A stretch of 39,589 bases of DNA from Eubacteriales Family XIII. Incertae Sedis bacterium (GCA_031276515.1 JAISMX010000043.1:1-39589); one strand, 5' to 3'. Counted from the stretch's first letter, positions 1-9,580 are shown. Numbers and translations are program-made. The notes: a model not told the origin generated them from the sequence alone.

Positions 1-1074
1 GTTTTCGCGGAAGAAGCGCGCCAGCCCGTCTCTGTGATAGCGCGGATCCACGAGGATCACGCGCTCGAAGTGCGCCGTCAGGAAGGGCGCGAAGCAATGC
101 GCGAACGAATCCTTCAGGAGCAGCAGGGTTCGACCGTTGTCGATCCCCGTGTCTATCGTGACGACGGCGTTGTTCCCGCCCAGAAAGGAGGCGTATTTGT
201 CGCGCTCCGCGAGGAATTCCGGCGCGTAAAGGCCGTCCGAGACGCGGGTTTCGCCGCCGTCCTTCGCGGATTCGACGGTCATGCGAAGCTGCGGCGCGTC
301 CTTTCGCTCGAAGGTCTCGATGCGGTCCGGCGCCGTCCACGGCAGCCCCGCCTTGGAGGCGTTTACGCCGTAAAACGCGTCCGACGCGACGCGCACCGCG
401 AAGTCGCTCTCGGGAGAGGGCGTCAGGCCGCAGCGCTTTGCCCACGCGCGGTAGGCGATGTACGCGCCCCGCGTCGTCCAGTGGTGATCCGTGCGGTAGT
501 ACACCTGCGTTCCCGCGCGGAAAGCGTCCTTGAGATCCTCGCCGGGGTCGCACACGAGCGCGAAGTCTTCGAGCGCCTTTCCTATGCGCGCCATCGCCGC
601 ATCCTCGTCGTCCGCGGGCGCGAAAGGGGGCAGCTTGTCGCGCGCCACGTTCCAAGACGCCGGCACGGGAAGCGCGGAGAACGCGACGTCCGGATATGCC
701 TCGGAAACGGCTTCGAGAAAATCGCGGATATGGCCGAGATTCGCGTCGAGCAGCTCGAAATCGATGGAATCCATGGCGAAAAGCCAGCCGTCTTCGCCGA
801 AGTACACGCGGCCGTTGTCCTTTCTGCCCATCGCGAAATCCGCGGCGCCGGCGAGTCCGGCCCACGCGTCCCGCAGCGGGAAATGGTCGAGCAGGTAATT
901 GTCCAAATCCGCGGCGAAGCGCCCGGAGAACACGGCCCGCGCCGACGCGGCCGGCGGTGCGGACAGCTCCCTGTTTTCGGCCGTTGACATGGTTTTTTGC
1001 GGCGCGACCGAGCCGCCTATCGCAAAGGAAAACAGCATGACGGCAAAAGCCGCGGCCGTCAGAGCGCTTCTCAT
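1..1074 (-). CDS. DHHW family protein (alginate O-acetyltransferase-like), C-terminus cut by window edge
   Basis: Manual minus-strand translation from ATG at 1074: MRSALTAAAFAVMLFSFAIGGS...; contains YYRTDHHWTTRGAYIAYRAWAKRCG, LLLLKDSFAHCFAPFL. Absent from the ORF track because it has no stop inside the window. Overlaps the stop of the upstream gene (ATGA). Confidence 0.88.
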   Translation of the reverse strand, partial: MRSALTAAAFAVMLFSFAIGGSVAPQKTMSTAENRELSAPPAASARAVFSGRFAADLDNYLLDHFPLRDAWAGLAGAADFAMGRKDNGRVYFGEDGWLFAMDSIDFELLDANLGHIRDFLEAVSEAYPDVAFSALPVPASWNVARDKLPPFAPADDEDAAMARIGKALEDFALVCDPGEDLKDAFRAGTQVYYRTDHHWTTRGAYIAYRAWAKRCGLTPSPESDFAVRVASDAFYGVNASKAGLPWTAPDRIETFERKDAPQLRMTVESAKDGGETRVSDGLYAPEFLAERDKYASFLGGNNAVVTIDTGIDNGRTLLLLKDSFAHCFAPFLTAHFERVILVDPRYHRDGLARFFREN

Positions 1075-1646
1075 TCGATGAAATCCTCGATGATCGCTTC
1101 CGCCGCCGCGTTGTCGTTCGACAGGCACAAGACGATGTATTTCCCGTGCGAAACGAGCACGGGATCGTCCAATTTCGCCATCTCCGCGGGCGCGTAGTTT
1201 TCGAATTCCGTCTTCTGCGACGCGATGCGCGCGCGCACGCGTTCCATGACGTCCGGCGCGCTTGCCGCGTCCCGCGCCTCGATGACCGTCACCTCCTCGG
1301 CCGTCGCTCCCGTGCTCGCGTAAAGCACGAAGTCCTTTACGCTTTCGTCCGAGGAATCGAGGGCGTACAGCGCGCGGAAGGCGTCGGCGGTGGCCTCCTC
1401 CATCTGATCCTCGAACGCGACGCCGCCGATCAGCGTCTTCGCCAAGCCGCGCATGTCGAGCGTGATTTCGGCGTCGCCTTCGCCGCCGCATCCCGCGAGC
1501 GCCGGCGCGAGGACGGCCATGGCGAGCGCGAGGACAAGCGCCGCGGCACGGCTGATCTTTGCGCGATTTGCCCGTCCGTTCGCCCATTCGCGCTTATGCG
1601 CGTTCACACCTCGTGAGATCTCAGATATTCTTCCCATTTTACACAA
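1071..1646 (-). CDS. DUF4358-type lipoprotein
   Basis: Hydrophobic N-terminus with lipobox-like LAGCGG; DUF4358-like body; coupled to the DHHW gene. True start may be internal. Confidence 0.7.
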   Translation of the reverse strand: MCKMGRISEISRGVNAHKREWANGRANRAKISRAAALVLALAMAVLAPALAGCGGEGDAEITLDMRGLAKTLIGGVAFEDQMEEATADAFRALYALDSSDESVKDFVLYASTGATAEEVTVIEARDAASAPDVMERVRARIASQKTEFENYAPAEMAKLDDPVLVSHGKYIVLCLSNDNAAAEAIIEDFIE

Positions 1647-2662
1647 TATTTCCTATTCAAATGTATGCCGTCCGAGGAAGCTTCTTCCGGAAGAACGCCG
1701 TTTCCGTCGGACACGCTTTCGCCCACGTTCAGATAGATCGCGCCTTTTTCTTCGGCCAGGTTCAGGATCATTCCGTTGAAGCGGTTGATGTTGGGGTTGT
1801 TGTGCACCGGATCCTTTTCCGATTTCCGCGCGCTGACGGGCATGATGGCCTGCACGTAGATCACGGCGTCCGGCTGGGTTTCCTTTACCCTGTCGATCAC
1901 GCGGCCGTATGTTTCGATGAATTTTTCGGCGCTGTTCCAGCCGAGCTCGTTCAGGCCGAACATCAGGTAGACCTTGCCGAAGGCTCGGCGTTCGAGCGCG
2001 TCGCTGACCGTTCGTTTGCCTCCGTCGATCTCGACGACGCGTTTCTCGAACACATGCTCCACGGTCAGGCCTTTGGCCGCGTAATAGCTGGCGTTGCCGA
2101 GATTGGCATAAAGCAAAAGCCCCTGCGTGCGCGAATCCCCGATGAAGAGGGCGTCCGAAAAATAGTCGTCCGTTTCGGAGACGTCCACGGCGCCGGACGG
2201 CGGGATGTTCGAAACCGGTTCGCCGCCCGCGCTTTCGGAAGCGTTCACAGGCGCCGTTTCGGCGGCGGAAGCCGCTTCGCTTTCGGGAATGAATTCGTCG
2301 CCGTCCGCGGGCGCGCCGGCTTCCGGCGCGGGCGTTTCCGCGGGCATGCCGACGCCGGCGCGCGCTTCCGTGCTCGCGGCGGACGCCGGGGCTTCGGCCG
2401 AGGCCGGAGCGGCCGGTATGCTGGGTTCCGCGTTCTCGGGCGGGAATTCCTCCGGACCGGCCGGAGGAATTCCCGCCTTCGCGGCGTCTTCTTTCCGCGC
2501 CGCTTCCGAAACGAGCGCGGCGTCCTCCGCTTCGTACGTCATGTTGGCGCACACGAAAATGGCCAAGCCGAGAGCTATGAGAATAAACGAAAGAATCGGG
2601 ACGATTTTGCCCGATTTCGAGTTTTTGTGTTGTTTGAAATCGCAATTGAGCCAAGTATGCAT
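1604..2662 (-). CDS. SGNH/GDSL hydrolase with N-terminal TM anchor and Ala/Pro/Glu-rich linker
   Basis: GDSRTQG block I, FGLNELGW, DGIHLN block V; start MHTWLNCDFKQ at 2662 rather than 2791. Confidence 0.85.
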   Translation of the reverse strand: MHTWLNCDFKQHKNSKSGKIVPILSFILIALGLAIFVCANMTYEAEDAALVSEAARKEDAAKAGIPPAGPEEFPPENAEPSIPAAPASAEAPASAASTEARAGVGMPAETPAPEAGAPADGDEFIPESEAASAAETAPVNASESAGGEPVSNIPPSGAVDVSETDDYFSDALFIGDSRTQGLLLYANLGNASYYAAKGLTVEHVFEKRVVEIDGGKRTVSDALERRAFGKVYLMFGLNELGWNSAEKFIETYGRVIDRVKETQPDAVIYVQAIMPVSARKSEKDPVHNNPNINRFNGMILNLAEEKGAIYLNVGESVSDGNGVLPEEASSDGIHLNRKYCVKWEEYLRSHEV

Positions 2663-2691
2663 AACGATCGCCTCACTGTGTCGATGCCTAT

Positions 2692-2720
2692 AGTATACAG
2701 GCTTTGGAGCGCTCACGCAA
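2692..2720 (-). promoter_or_regulatory. Candidate sigma-A promoter for the SGNH gene
   Basis: Minus strand TTGCGT-17 nt-TATACT (complement of 2715-2720 and 2692-2697). Confidence 0.5.
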
Positions 2721-2834
2721 CCGCGTTTTGGGCCATCGCGCAAATTTGTCGGCGCGCATGGCGGCAAGCGAAAAACAAGCAACGGGAACAACGACAGGGA
2801 ACAAACGACAGCTGTCTCGCGGCATGTTTTTTTG

Positions 2835-2864
2835 TTGATTTCATTTCGCGCATTATGATATAAT
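2835..2864 (+). promoter_or_regulatory. Candidate sigma-A promoter for the diguanylate cyclase
   Basis: TTGATT (2835-2840) - 18 nt - TATAAT (2859-2864). Confidence 0.5.
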
Positions 2865-2924
2865 ATCGAGACAGATGGTTTTTAGGGTCAAATTGCGGCT
2901 TGATTTTTCGTTAAAAGCGAAAAT

Positions 2925-4589
2925 ATGCGCGATAAGTTGCGTCAATTGGACGTTTTTTATTCGCGGTATAGATGTTTTATAAAGTCGTCGCTTGCAAGTC
3001 GCGCGCGGTGCGGGGAGTTCATAAAATTGGCGGCATATGTATGCGTAATAACGCTTCTCGTCCTGTCCATCCTCGTGACGGTATACTTGATCGTCGTGAT
3101 TTTTTGGCATTGCCGAAGCGAAAAACGCAATTATTTTATGCTTTGCGTACTCACCATTTTCCTTTATCTCATCGGCCATCTCTGCGAGTTGACCGCGTTT
3201 TCCGTGGGCGGCGCCTTGGTCGCGGTGAAGGTCATGTATGCAGGCAGCTGTTTTTTGCCCGTGATGTGCCTGTTTTTCATCGCCGACTATTGCGACGTCG
3301 AACTGCGAAAAATCTACGCGCGGTTTCTGCTGCTTCCTCCCTGCCTCGGTCTTTTGCTCGTGTGGACGACGGAACGTACGGGTCTGATGTACGCCTCTTG
3401 CCGCTTTGACGCGGACAACCCACTGCTTGGATTGCAGATCGACGAAGGCCCCTTGTACTATTTCATTTACGGTTATGCCGTAATATACATGGCGGCGGGC
3501 TGCGCGATCCTGGTCAGGACGCTGCTCCTGCACAGGGAACAGTTCAAATCGCTGATGCTGCTCTTTGTCGTGATGATCGCTCCCTTGATCGCGAACGGAG
3601 TATACATACTTTTCAACGTAACGTTTCACGACGCGTTTGTGCATATCAATTTCACGCCTTTTTCCATGATCGCGGCCATCGTGCTGCTCTACATCAACGT
3701 CATGCGCTACGATCTTTTCGACATCGTTCCGATGGCCTATTCCATGACATTGGACTGCATACGGGACGCCTTTGTTCTCGTGAACGTGAACATGAAATAC
3801 ATGGGTTCGAACAGGGCCGCTCGCCGGCTTTTTCCGCAGTTAGAGAACCTGCGGCGCGGCGCCGCCGTCGCTGCGGTCGAGAACTGGCCGCATGAGCTTT
3901 TGAACGTCGCGGAGTATTCGGAGGAGTTGGGCGTGCGCTTCGTGCTGCCGGACGAAGGCGGCGAGAAGCGATATTTCAGCGCGCAGATCGATTCCATATT
4001 CGAAGCGAGAAAACATCGCTTGCTCGGCTGGATCATCTTGATTCAGGACATCACGAATTCGATTCGCATGATGAAAAAGCTCGAACAGGTCGCTTACACG
4101 GATTCGCTTACGGGAATCTACAACAGGCGGCACTTTATGGAGCTTGCCATGATGCAGTTCGAACGGGCGAAGCGCGCGAACGTCGCCTGTCATTTGATGA
4201 TGCTGGATTTGGATTTTTTCAAGAATGTCAACGACACGTACGGGCATATAGCGGGCGACGCGGTTTTGCGCAAGGTTTCCGTTTGCATCAAGGAAATCGT
4301 GCGCTCCTACGACCTCGTCGCGCGCTACGGCGGCGAGGAGTTCGTCGTGATGATCTCGGATTCCGACGGCGAGACGGCGATGCGGCTCGCCGAGCGCATT
4401 CGATCTCACGTCGAAAAAAATCCTTGCCGCTATGAGGACCACCTGCTGCCCATTACATTCAGCATAGGGGTCGCGTCCGACAAGGATGCCGATTCATTCG
4501 AAACCCTGCTGCGCCACGCGGACGACGCCATGTACGAGGCCAAGAAGAACGGGAGAAACCGGGTTGTGGCGTATCGCCTCGTCCGCTGA
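2925..4589 (+). CDS. Diguanylate cyclase with N-terminal 7TM (histidine-kinase-7TM-like) sensor region
   Basis: Multiple TM helices then GGDEF domain: YTDSLTGIYNRRHF, RSYDLVARYGGEEF (RxxD I-site 5 aa before GGEEF). Start uncertain; an internal TTG near 3027 has a better RBS (ggggag). Confidence 0.9.
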   Translation: MRDKLRQLDVFYSRYRCFIKSSLASRARCGEFIKLAAYVCVITLLVLSILVTVYLIVVIFWHCRSEKRNYFMLCVLTIFLYLIGHLCELTAFSVGGALVAVKVMYAGSCFLPVMCLFFIADYCDVELRKIYARFLLLPPCLGLLLVWTTERTGLMYASCRFDADNPLLGLQIDEGPLYYFIYGYAVIYMAAGCAILVRTLLLHREQFKSLMLLFVVMIAPLIANGVYILFNVTFHDAFVHINFTPFSMIAAIVLLYINVMRYDLFDIVPMAYSMTLDCIRDAFVLVNVNMKYMGSNRAARRLFPQLENLRRGAAVAAVENWPHELLNVAEYSEELGVRFVLPDEGGEKRYFSAQIDSIFEARKHRLLGWIILIQDITNSIRMMKKLEQVAYTDSLTGIYNRRHFMELAMMQFERAKRANVACHLMMLDLDFFKNVNDTYGHIAGDAVLRKVSVCIKEIVRSYDLVARYGGEEFVVMISDSDGETAMRLAERIRSHVEKNPCRYEDHLLPITFSIGVASDKDADSFETLLRHADDAMYEAKKNGRNRVVAYRLVR

Positions 4590-4599
4590 ACGCGGGCCG

Positions 4600-5364
4600 C
4601 TACGCCAGAACGATGTTGATGCCGAGCGATTGAATCCGGGAAACGATTTTGCGATCCGCCTCTTTTCCCGTGACAATCGTGTTTAAATCTTTGAGTTCGC
4701 ATATGTTGATCAGCGCGTTTTTGTTGAATTTCGTATGATCCACCAGGAGGATCGTTTCCTTTACCGATTTGATCATGCTTCGTTTTACCGTCGCTTCTTC
4801 GGCGCCGTAGCACATGCAGCCCTGCTCCGCGTTGACGCCGTCCGCCGTCATGAAAAAGCGATTGGACGATATCCCTCTGACCGTTTGTTCCGCGATGCTT
4901 CCGGACATCGACAGCGATTTTCTTTTCATCATGCCGCCGATCACCAACAGTTCTATGTTTTCGGCGCATCGCAGCTCCCACGCGATGTTCAGGCTGCATG
5001 TGGCGACCGTAAGGGAGCGAAATCGACCCAACAGCTTCGCCAATTCGAAAGAAGTCGAACCCTCGTCGATCAAAATCGCTTCCTGCTCGTTCACAAATTG
5101 AAGCGCCGCATGCGCAATCCGCAATTTTTCCTCGTGTTGTTGGTTTTTGCGGTACTCGAATTCCCGCATAAAATCCGTGTTGTTGCCGACGGCCACAGCG
5201 CCGCCTCGGGTTCTGACCAGCTTATGCATCTTTTCAAGCTCCAGCAGATCCCTTCGTATCGTGGAGCGAGAAGGACTCACAACATTCATTAAATTCTTGA
5301 TACTTATCGAACCGTGCTTTTCCAGTTCGGAAACAATGTGGTGATATCTTTCTATTTGCAGCAT
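4600..5364 (-). CDS. DeoR/GlpR family transcriptional regulator
   Basis: MLQIERYHHIVSELEKHGSISIKNLMNVVSPSRSTIRRDLLELEK HTH; IDEGSTSFELAKLL and TADGVNAEQG sugar-phosphate-binding-type C-domain. Start at 5364 has RBS gagga; ORF track extends to 5448. Confidence 0.9.
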   Translation of the reverse strand: MLQIERYHHIVSELEKHGSISIKNLMNVVSPSRSTIRRDLLELEKMHKLVRTRGGAVAVGNNTDFMREFEYRKNQQHEEKLRIAHAALQFVNEQEAILIDEGSTSFELAKLLGRFRSLTVATCSLNIAWELRCAENIELLVIGGMMKRKSLSMSGSIAEQTVRGISSNRFFMTADGVNAEQGCMCYGAEEATVKRSMIKSVKETILLVDHTKFNKNALINICELKDLNTIVTGKEADRKIVSRIQSLGINIVLA

Positions 5365-5419
5365 CAATTCCTCATTCCCGGCTTTCCGTCGTCGCATCGC
5401 TTTGAAACATTTTGAACAT

Positions 5420-5448
5420 ATTATCTCACAGAAAACATCAAAATGCAA
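5420..5448 (-). promoter_or_regulatory. Candidate promoter for the DeoR-family gene
   Basis: Minus strand TTGCAT-17 nt-GATAAT upstream of the RBS-supported start at 5364. Confidence 0.5.
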
Positions 5449-5561
5449 GAATCGCGGTTAGGAATTGTGTTTAATTAGTAATAATGTAACATTGTAGAGT
5501 ATCCGGCGAAAATGTCATTCCACGTGAGCGTCTATGCGGCGCGGCGCACGATTGTTTTCGC

Positions 5562-6752
5562 TCATTTCTCGCGCTTTTGCGCCGGCGCAAGCCCTGTGCG
5601 ACGCGAAAGTCTGTCGCGAACGATTTTCTCGGTGCGCGCGGCAATGAGCGGCGCGGCGTTTTTCATCGCATCCTCGAAGGTAACGGTGCCGTCCATGACG
5701 GCAAAGCATTCGTCGATTCCGTAGGCGTTCAAACGTTCGGCGCCGGGACCGAGCGATCCCGCGAGAAGGATTACGGGAATGCCGAATTCTTTCGCGACTC
5801 CCGCGACCCCACAGGCGGTTTTGCCGCTTGCCGTCTGCGCGTCCGCACGCCCCTCGCCGGTGAGGACAAATGCCGCTCCTTTGATTTTTTCGCGTAAACC
5901 GACCGCATCGACGACGATTTCCGTGCCGCGTCGAAGCTCCGCGTTCAGAAACGCGACGCTTCCCGCTCCGAGACCGCCCGCCGCGCCGCCGCCCGGAATG
6001 TCGCGGAGTTCTTTTCCCAGGTCGCGAGCGCATTTGTCCGCGAAATTTTCGAGTCCGGACTCAAGCGTTTCAATCATTTCCGGCGTAGCGCCCTTCTGCG
6101 GTCCGAATACGCGGCTCGCCCCGTTTGGGCCGAGCAAGGGGTTGTTTACATCGCAGGCAACCGTGAAGCGACTCTCCGAAAGTCTCGCGTCCGATCTCCG
6201 CGAGACGATTCGATCAAGACGGCGAAGTCCGCCTCCGCCTTCCGGAATCTCGTTCCCATGCGCGTCAAGAAGAGCGTATCCCAACGCTTTCGCCATGCCC
6301 GCGCCGCCATCGTTCGTTGCGCTGCCACCGATGCCTATGATAAAATTTCTGCACGCGCGATCCAGCGCGTCTTTGATCAGCAAGCCGGTTCCGCGAGTCG
6401 ATGCCCGCAGAGGGGCGTATTCCCGCTCTTTCAACAATTGGATTCCGGAGGCCGCCGACATTTCGATAATCGCGGTCATGCCCCTCGCGCCGCGATTGTT
6501 TTCGGAAGCGCTCAAAATCGCGTACGCGCTTACCATGCGCCGCCCGATTGGATCCTCGGTTTCACAGAAAACGAAACTCCCGCCGAGCGCATCGACCAAA
6601 CTCCGCACCGTGCCTTCGCCGCCGTCGGCCATGGGTACGCAGACGATCTCCGCTTCCGGCGCGGCGCGCAACGCGCCTTCACGCATCGAATCGCAGACTT
6701 CCTTCGCGCGTAAGCTTCCCTTGAAACCGTCGGGCGCCAGAACGATTTTCAT
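5562..6752 (-). CDS. Glycerate kinase (GlxK/GarK type)
   Basis: MKIVLAPDGFKGSLRAKEVCDSM..., PMADGGEGT, IGIGGSATNDGGAGMAKALGY, LTGEGRADAQTASGK. Confidence 0.93.
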   Translation of the reverse strand: MKIVLAPDGFKGSLRAKEVCDSMREGALRAAPEAEIVCVPMADGGEGTVRSLVDALGGSFVFCETEDPIGRRMVSAYAILSASENNRGARGMTAIIEMSAASGIQLLKEREYAPLRASTRGTGLLIKDALDRACRNFIIGIGGSATNDGGAGMAKALGYALLDAHGNEIPEGGGGLRRLDRIVSRRSDARLSESRFTVACDVNNPLLGPNGASRVFGPQKGATPEMIETLESGLENFADKCARDLGKELRDIPGGGAAGGLGAGSVAFLNAELRRGTEIVVDAVGLREKIKGAAFVLTGEGRADAQTASGKTACGVAGVAKEFGIPVILLAGSLGPGAERLNAYGIDECFAVMDGTVTFEDAMKNAAPLIAARTEKIVRDRLSRRTGLAPAQKREK

Positions 6753-8029
6753 CTCGCGATTTCCTCCTCCATCAACACGGACACGCCGTTTGGGACGACG
6801 ATGACGCTTGCGTCTTTTCTCCCGATTATACGATCCGCCAAATTTACGGAAGCGGCAAGATCGGGCGCCCAGCGCAAACCCATCGCCGTTGCTTCGTCTC
6901 TCAGGTTTTCGGAGACGAGAATGACGTTTCGATTTGTTAAAATTCGCGCGAGTATCTGCGATTGCCATTGATCCTTTTTCGTTTCACGGCTGTTTCGCGC
7001 AACAAACATCGCAAGAAGCTCTTCCGGAGCGTGTTCCGCAAAATCTCGGTAAAAATCGTCTCCTCCAACGCCATCGCAGCATGCTCCCACGGCGATGATC
7101 ACTCCGCCTTCCGCGCAGCATTTTTCGGCTGTGGCCATGCATTTAACCATCTGATATAGGTTTTGGTCGAGCGGGTATCCTCCGTTGGACGTAATGATGA
7201 TATCAGCTTTTTGAGCCTTTGTCGAGACGCGCCTCCTAAGTCGCGCGCAACCCTCCGCGTGAGCCAAGACCGCGTCGCCCGCGACGGCTTCCGCAATGGA
7301 TTGCCTTTCGTCAAGAATGACGTTCAGAATAAACGAAAGCCTCGCTTGCGCCGCGGCGTACGCCATGTCGTTGTGGATTGGATTTCCGGCCAGGATGCCG
7401 GCGCTCGCTCGTTCATCCGCAATGAACGCCGAACAATGGTTGGCGACGACGGACGCATAACCCGCGACGCCCGGCAATACGCTTTTGCGTCCGCCCGAAA
7501 ATCCCGCGAAGAAATGCGGTTCTATGAGACCCTCCGAGACGAGCAGATCGGCATCGATCGCGTAAGTCGAAAGCGCCAACGGGCCTCCGGACGGAAGGAC
7601 GCCCACGCTTCGAAGATGCGCCGCGTCAAAACAATCGTGTACGATTATCTTTTCTTTTTCGCAAAGCTCGCTTCCAAAGCGCAGACGGAGCTCGTCTTTC
7701 GTCGTCGCGCGATGCAAGCCCGTGGCGACGAGAATCGTGATCTCCGCGTTTTTGGCGCCGCGGCGGATTTCCGCCAAAAGAGGCGGAAGCGTCAGCGAGC
7801 TTGGCATCGGACGCGTGTGATCGCTCGTGATCACGGTGACGCGTCGCTTGCCGCGCGCCAAGGCCGCCAATCTCGGACTGCCGATCGGATGCGCGAGCGC
7901 GTCCGCCACAACCGCCGTTTCATCCATCGCTTCCCGCGCCGAAATGTCTTGAGCGATGATTGCGGAAATTCGCTCGTCCGCGCATTCGAAAACCATGCCG
8001 GTTTTTCCGTAAGGAATATCGATTTTCAT
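6749..8029 (-). CDS. LarA-family (nickel-pincer) lactate racemase-like protein
   Basis: VITSDHTRPMPS, VATGLHRATT, EPHFFAGFSGGRKSVLPGVAGY, GGYPLDQNLYQMVK. Overlaps the glycerate kinase start. Confidence 0.88.
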   Translation of the reverse strand: MKIDIPYGKTGMVFECADERISAIIAQDISAREAMDETAVVADALAHPIGSPRLAALARGKRRVTVITSDHTRPMPSSLTLPPLLAEIRRGAKNAEITILVATGLHRATTKDELRLRFGSELCEKEKIIVHDCFDAAHLRSVGVLPSGGPLALSTYAIDADLLVSEGLIEPHFFAGFSGGRKSVLPGVAGYASVVANHCSAFIADERASAGILAGNPIHNDMAYAAAQARLSFILNVILDERQSIAEAVAGDAVLAHAEGCARLRRRVSTKAQKADIIITSNGGYPLDQNLYQMVKCMATAEKCCAEGGVIIAVGACCDGVGGDDFYRDFAEHAPEELLAMFVARNSRETKKDQWQSQILARILTNRNVILVSENLRDEATAMGLRWAPDLAASVNLADRIIGRKDASVIVVPNGVSVLMEEEIAR

Positions 8030-8053
8030 AGACGCTCCATTCCGCAACGCGCG

Positions 8054-9580
8054 TCACAGCGCAATATCTTTGTTGATGGGTTTCAATCCCTCGGCCAAAA
8101 GCGAGAATCGCCTGAGCATATCGTCATATGCGGCTCTGTTTTCGGGGTTGGGCAAATACGGATTGTTTCGCTTCACGATTTTGAGCGCGGCTTCGGGTAT
8201 GGACGGAAACACCCCCGTGCCGTGTCCGGCCAAAAGCGCGGCGCCGAGACAAGCGGCCTCTCGCGTATTTTTCGTGGTGATCAACGGTTTCCCCGTGACG
8301 TCGGCTTTGATCCGGCACCAAAGCGGGCTGTTTGCGCCACCGCTCAAAGAAATGATTTCGTCGATCTCGGCGCCTATGACATTTTGAATGGTTGTGAGCA
8401 TTTGTGAAATAGTCGCGGCGATGCCTTCCATGAAAGCTCGGAGAATGTGCGCGCGCGTATGGTTCAAAGAAAGCCCGTAGATGGTGCATTTTGCGTATCG
8501 GTCGTTGACGGGTTGCCCGGAGCCCTGAAAGTACGGCAAAACAATCAGCCGATCGCAGGCCGGAGGGACGGTCGCGGCCAGCCTGTCCATTTCGGCGTAG
8601 GCGCTTATGCCCGTCTCTTTTTCCAACGAGCGCTCACCGTCGCAAAGCGCGTCGCGAAGCCATTTGACGGCAATGCCGCCGCTGCTTGCGGCCTGAAGCA
8701 TATAGCTGTCCTTGATCGCGCCGTAAAAACAAGGCATGAAATACGCCTCGTCGATCATCGGTTCGCGCAACATCGTTATCGCCGCGAGAGCCGATCCCGT
8801 ACTCTCCGAAAATATGCCCGGCTTGACGTTTCCAACGCCAATTGCGCCGCAGGCCTGATCCATTCCCCCCATCACAAGCGTCAGATTGTCGGGCAAACCG
8901 AGCGCATGCGCGACCTGCGGGAGCACGGTTCCGATCTTTTCGCCGGATTCTCGCAGTTCGGGCAATTGATCCGCGCGGACCCCGAGCGTGTCAAGCATCG
9001 GTTCCCACCATTCGCGCGTATGCATGTTCCACAGCAGAGAACTGCACCACAGCGAGCCCTCGCCGCGGAAGACGCCTCCGAGACGATGGAAAAAATAATC
9101 CTCGATCAGCATGATTTTTCGAATTTTGGAAAACGCTTCCGGATTGTTGCGCTTAAACCAAAGGATTTTTGCCGCGGGCCACAATGGGGAAGAATAGGCT
9201 TGCCCCGTCGCCGCGTGAATTTCGCGGCGCGAAAGAATGGCTTCAAGCTCACTCGCCTCCGCGTGCGCCCGGCGGTCGATCCACACGATGAAATTGCCCA
9301 GCGGTCGATCGTCTTTGTCGAGAAACACGAGCGTTTCTCCCTGTGCCGAAACGCTGAGCGAATCGATTCGCTTTCTGTCGACCTTGGATTTGTCCAACAG
9401 CAGTTTCATGGTTTTGCAAAAAACTTCCCAATATCGTTCCGCGGGGAGTTCCGCATACAGGGGCTTGGGCGTCCATAGGTCGTACTCTTCCGTATGATCG
9501 GCGATTTTGTTTCCGGTTTCGTCGAATATCGCGATTTTAACGGCTGTCGTACCCAAATCCACACCGAGAATGTATTGCAT
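8054..9580 (-). CDS. FGGY-family carbohydrate kinase (xylulokinase-like)
   Basis: ILGVDLGTTAVKIAIFDETG, MGGMDQACGAIGVGNVKPG, SLSGGANSPLWCRIKADVTGKPL; RBS aaagaggtg. Confidence 0.9.
   Translation of the reverse strand: MQYILGVDLGTTAVKIAIFDETGNKIADHTEEYDLWTPKPLYAELPAERYWEVFCKTMKLLLDKSKVDRKRIDSLSVSAQGETLVFLDKDDRPLGNFIVWIDRRAHAEASELEAILSRREIHAATGQAYSSPLWPAAKILWFKRNNPEAFSKIRKIMLIEDYFFHRLGGVFRGEGSLWCSSLLWNMHTREWWEPMLDTLGVRADQLPELRESGEKIGTVLPQVAHALGLPDNLTLVMGGMDQACGAIGVGNVKPGIFSESTGSALAAITMLREPMIDEAYFMPCFYGAIKDSYMLQAASSGGIAVKWLRDALCDGERSLEKETGISAYAEMDRLAATVPPACDRLIVLPYFQGSGQPVNDRYAKCTIYGLSLNHTRAHILRAFMEGIAATISQMLTTIQNVIGAEIDEIISLSGGANSPLWCRIKADVTGKPLITTKNTREAACLGAALLAGHGTGVFPSIPEAALKIVKRNNPYLPNPENRAAYDDMLRRFSLLAEGLKPINKDIAL

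Noticed and set aside
34-987. 317-aa plus-strand ORF
   Set aside because: Arg/Ala-rich antisense ORF over the well-supported minus-strand DHHW gene.
1559-2863. 434-aa plus-strand ORF
   Set aside because: Antisense to the SGNH hydrolase; low-complexity Arg/Phe/Gly composition, no domain.
5779-6804. 341-aa plus-strand ORF
   Set aside because: Antisense to glycerate kinase; Pro/Ser/Arg-rich mirror translation of GC-rich codons.
7163-9478. Long plus-strand ORFs (7163-8407, 8447-9478)
   Set aside because: Antisense to the LarA-like and FGGY kinase genes, no recognisable domain.
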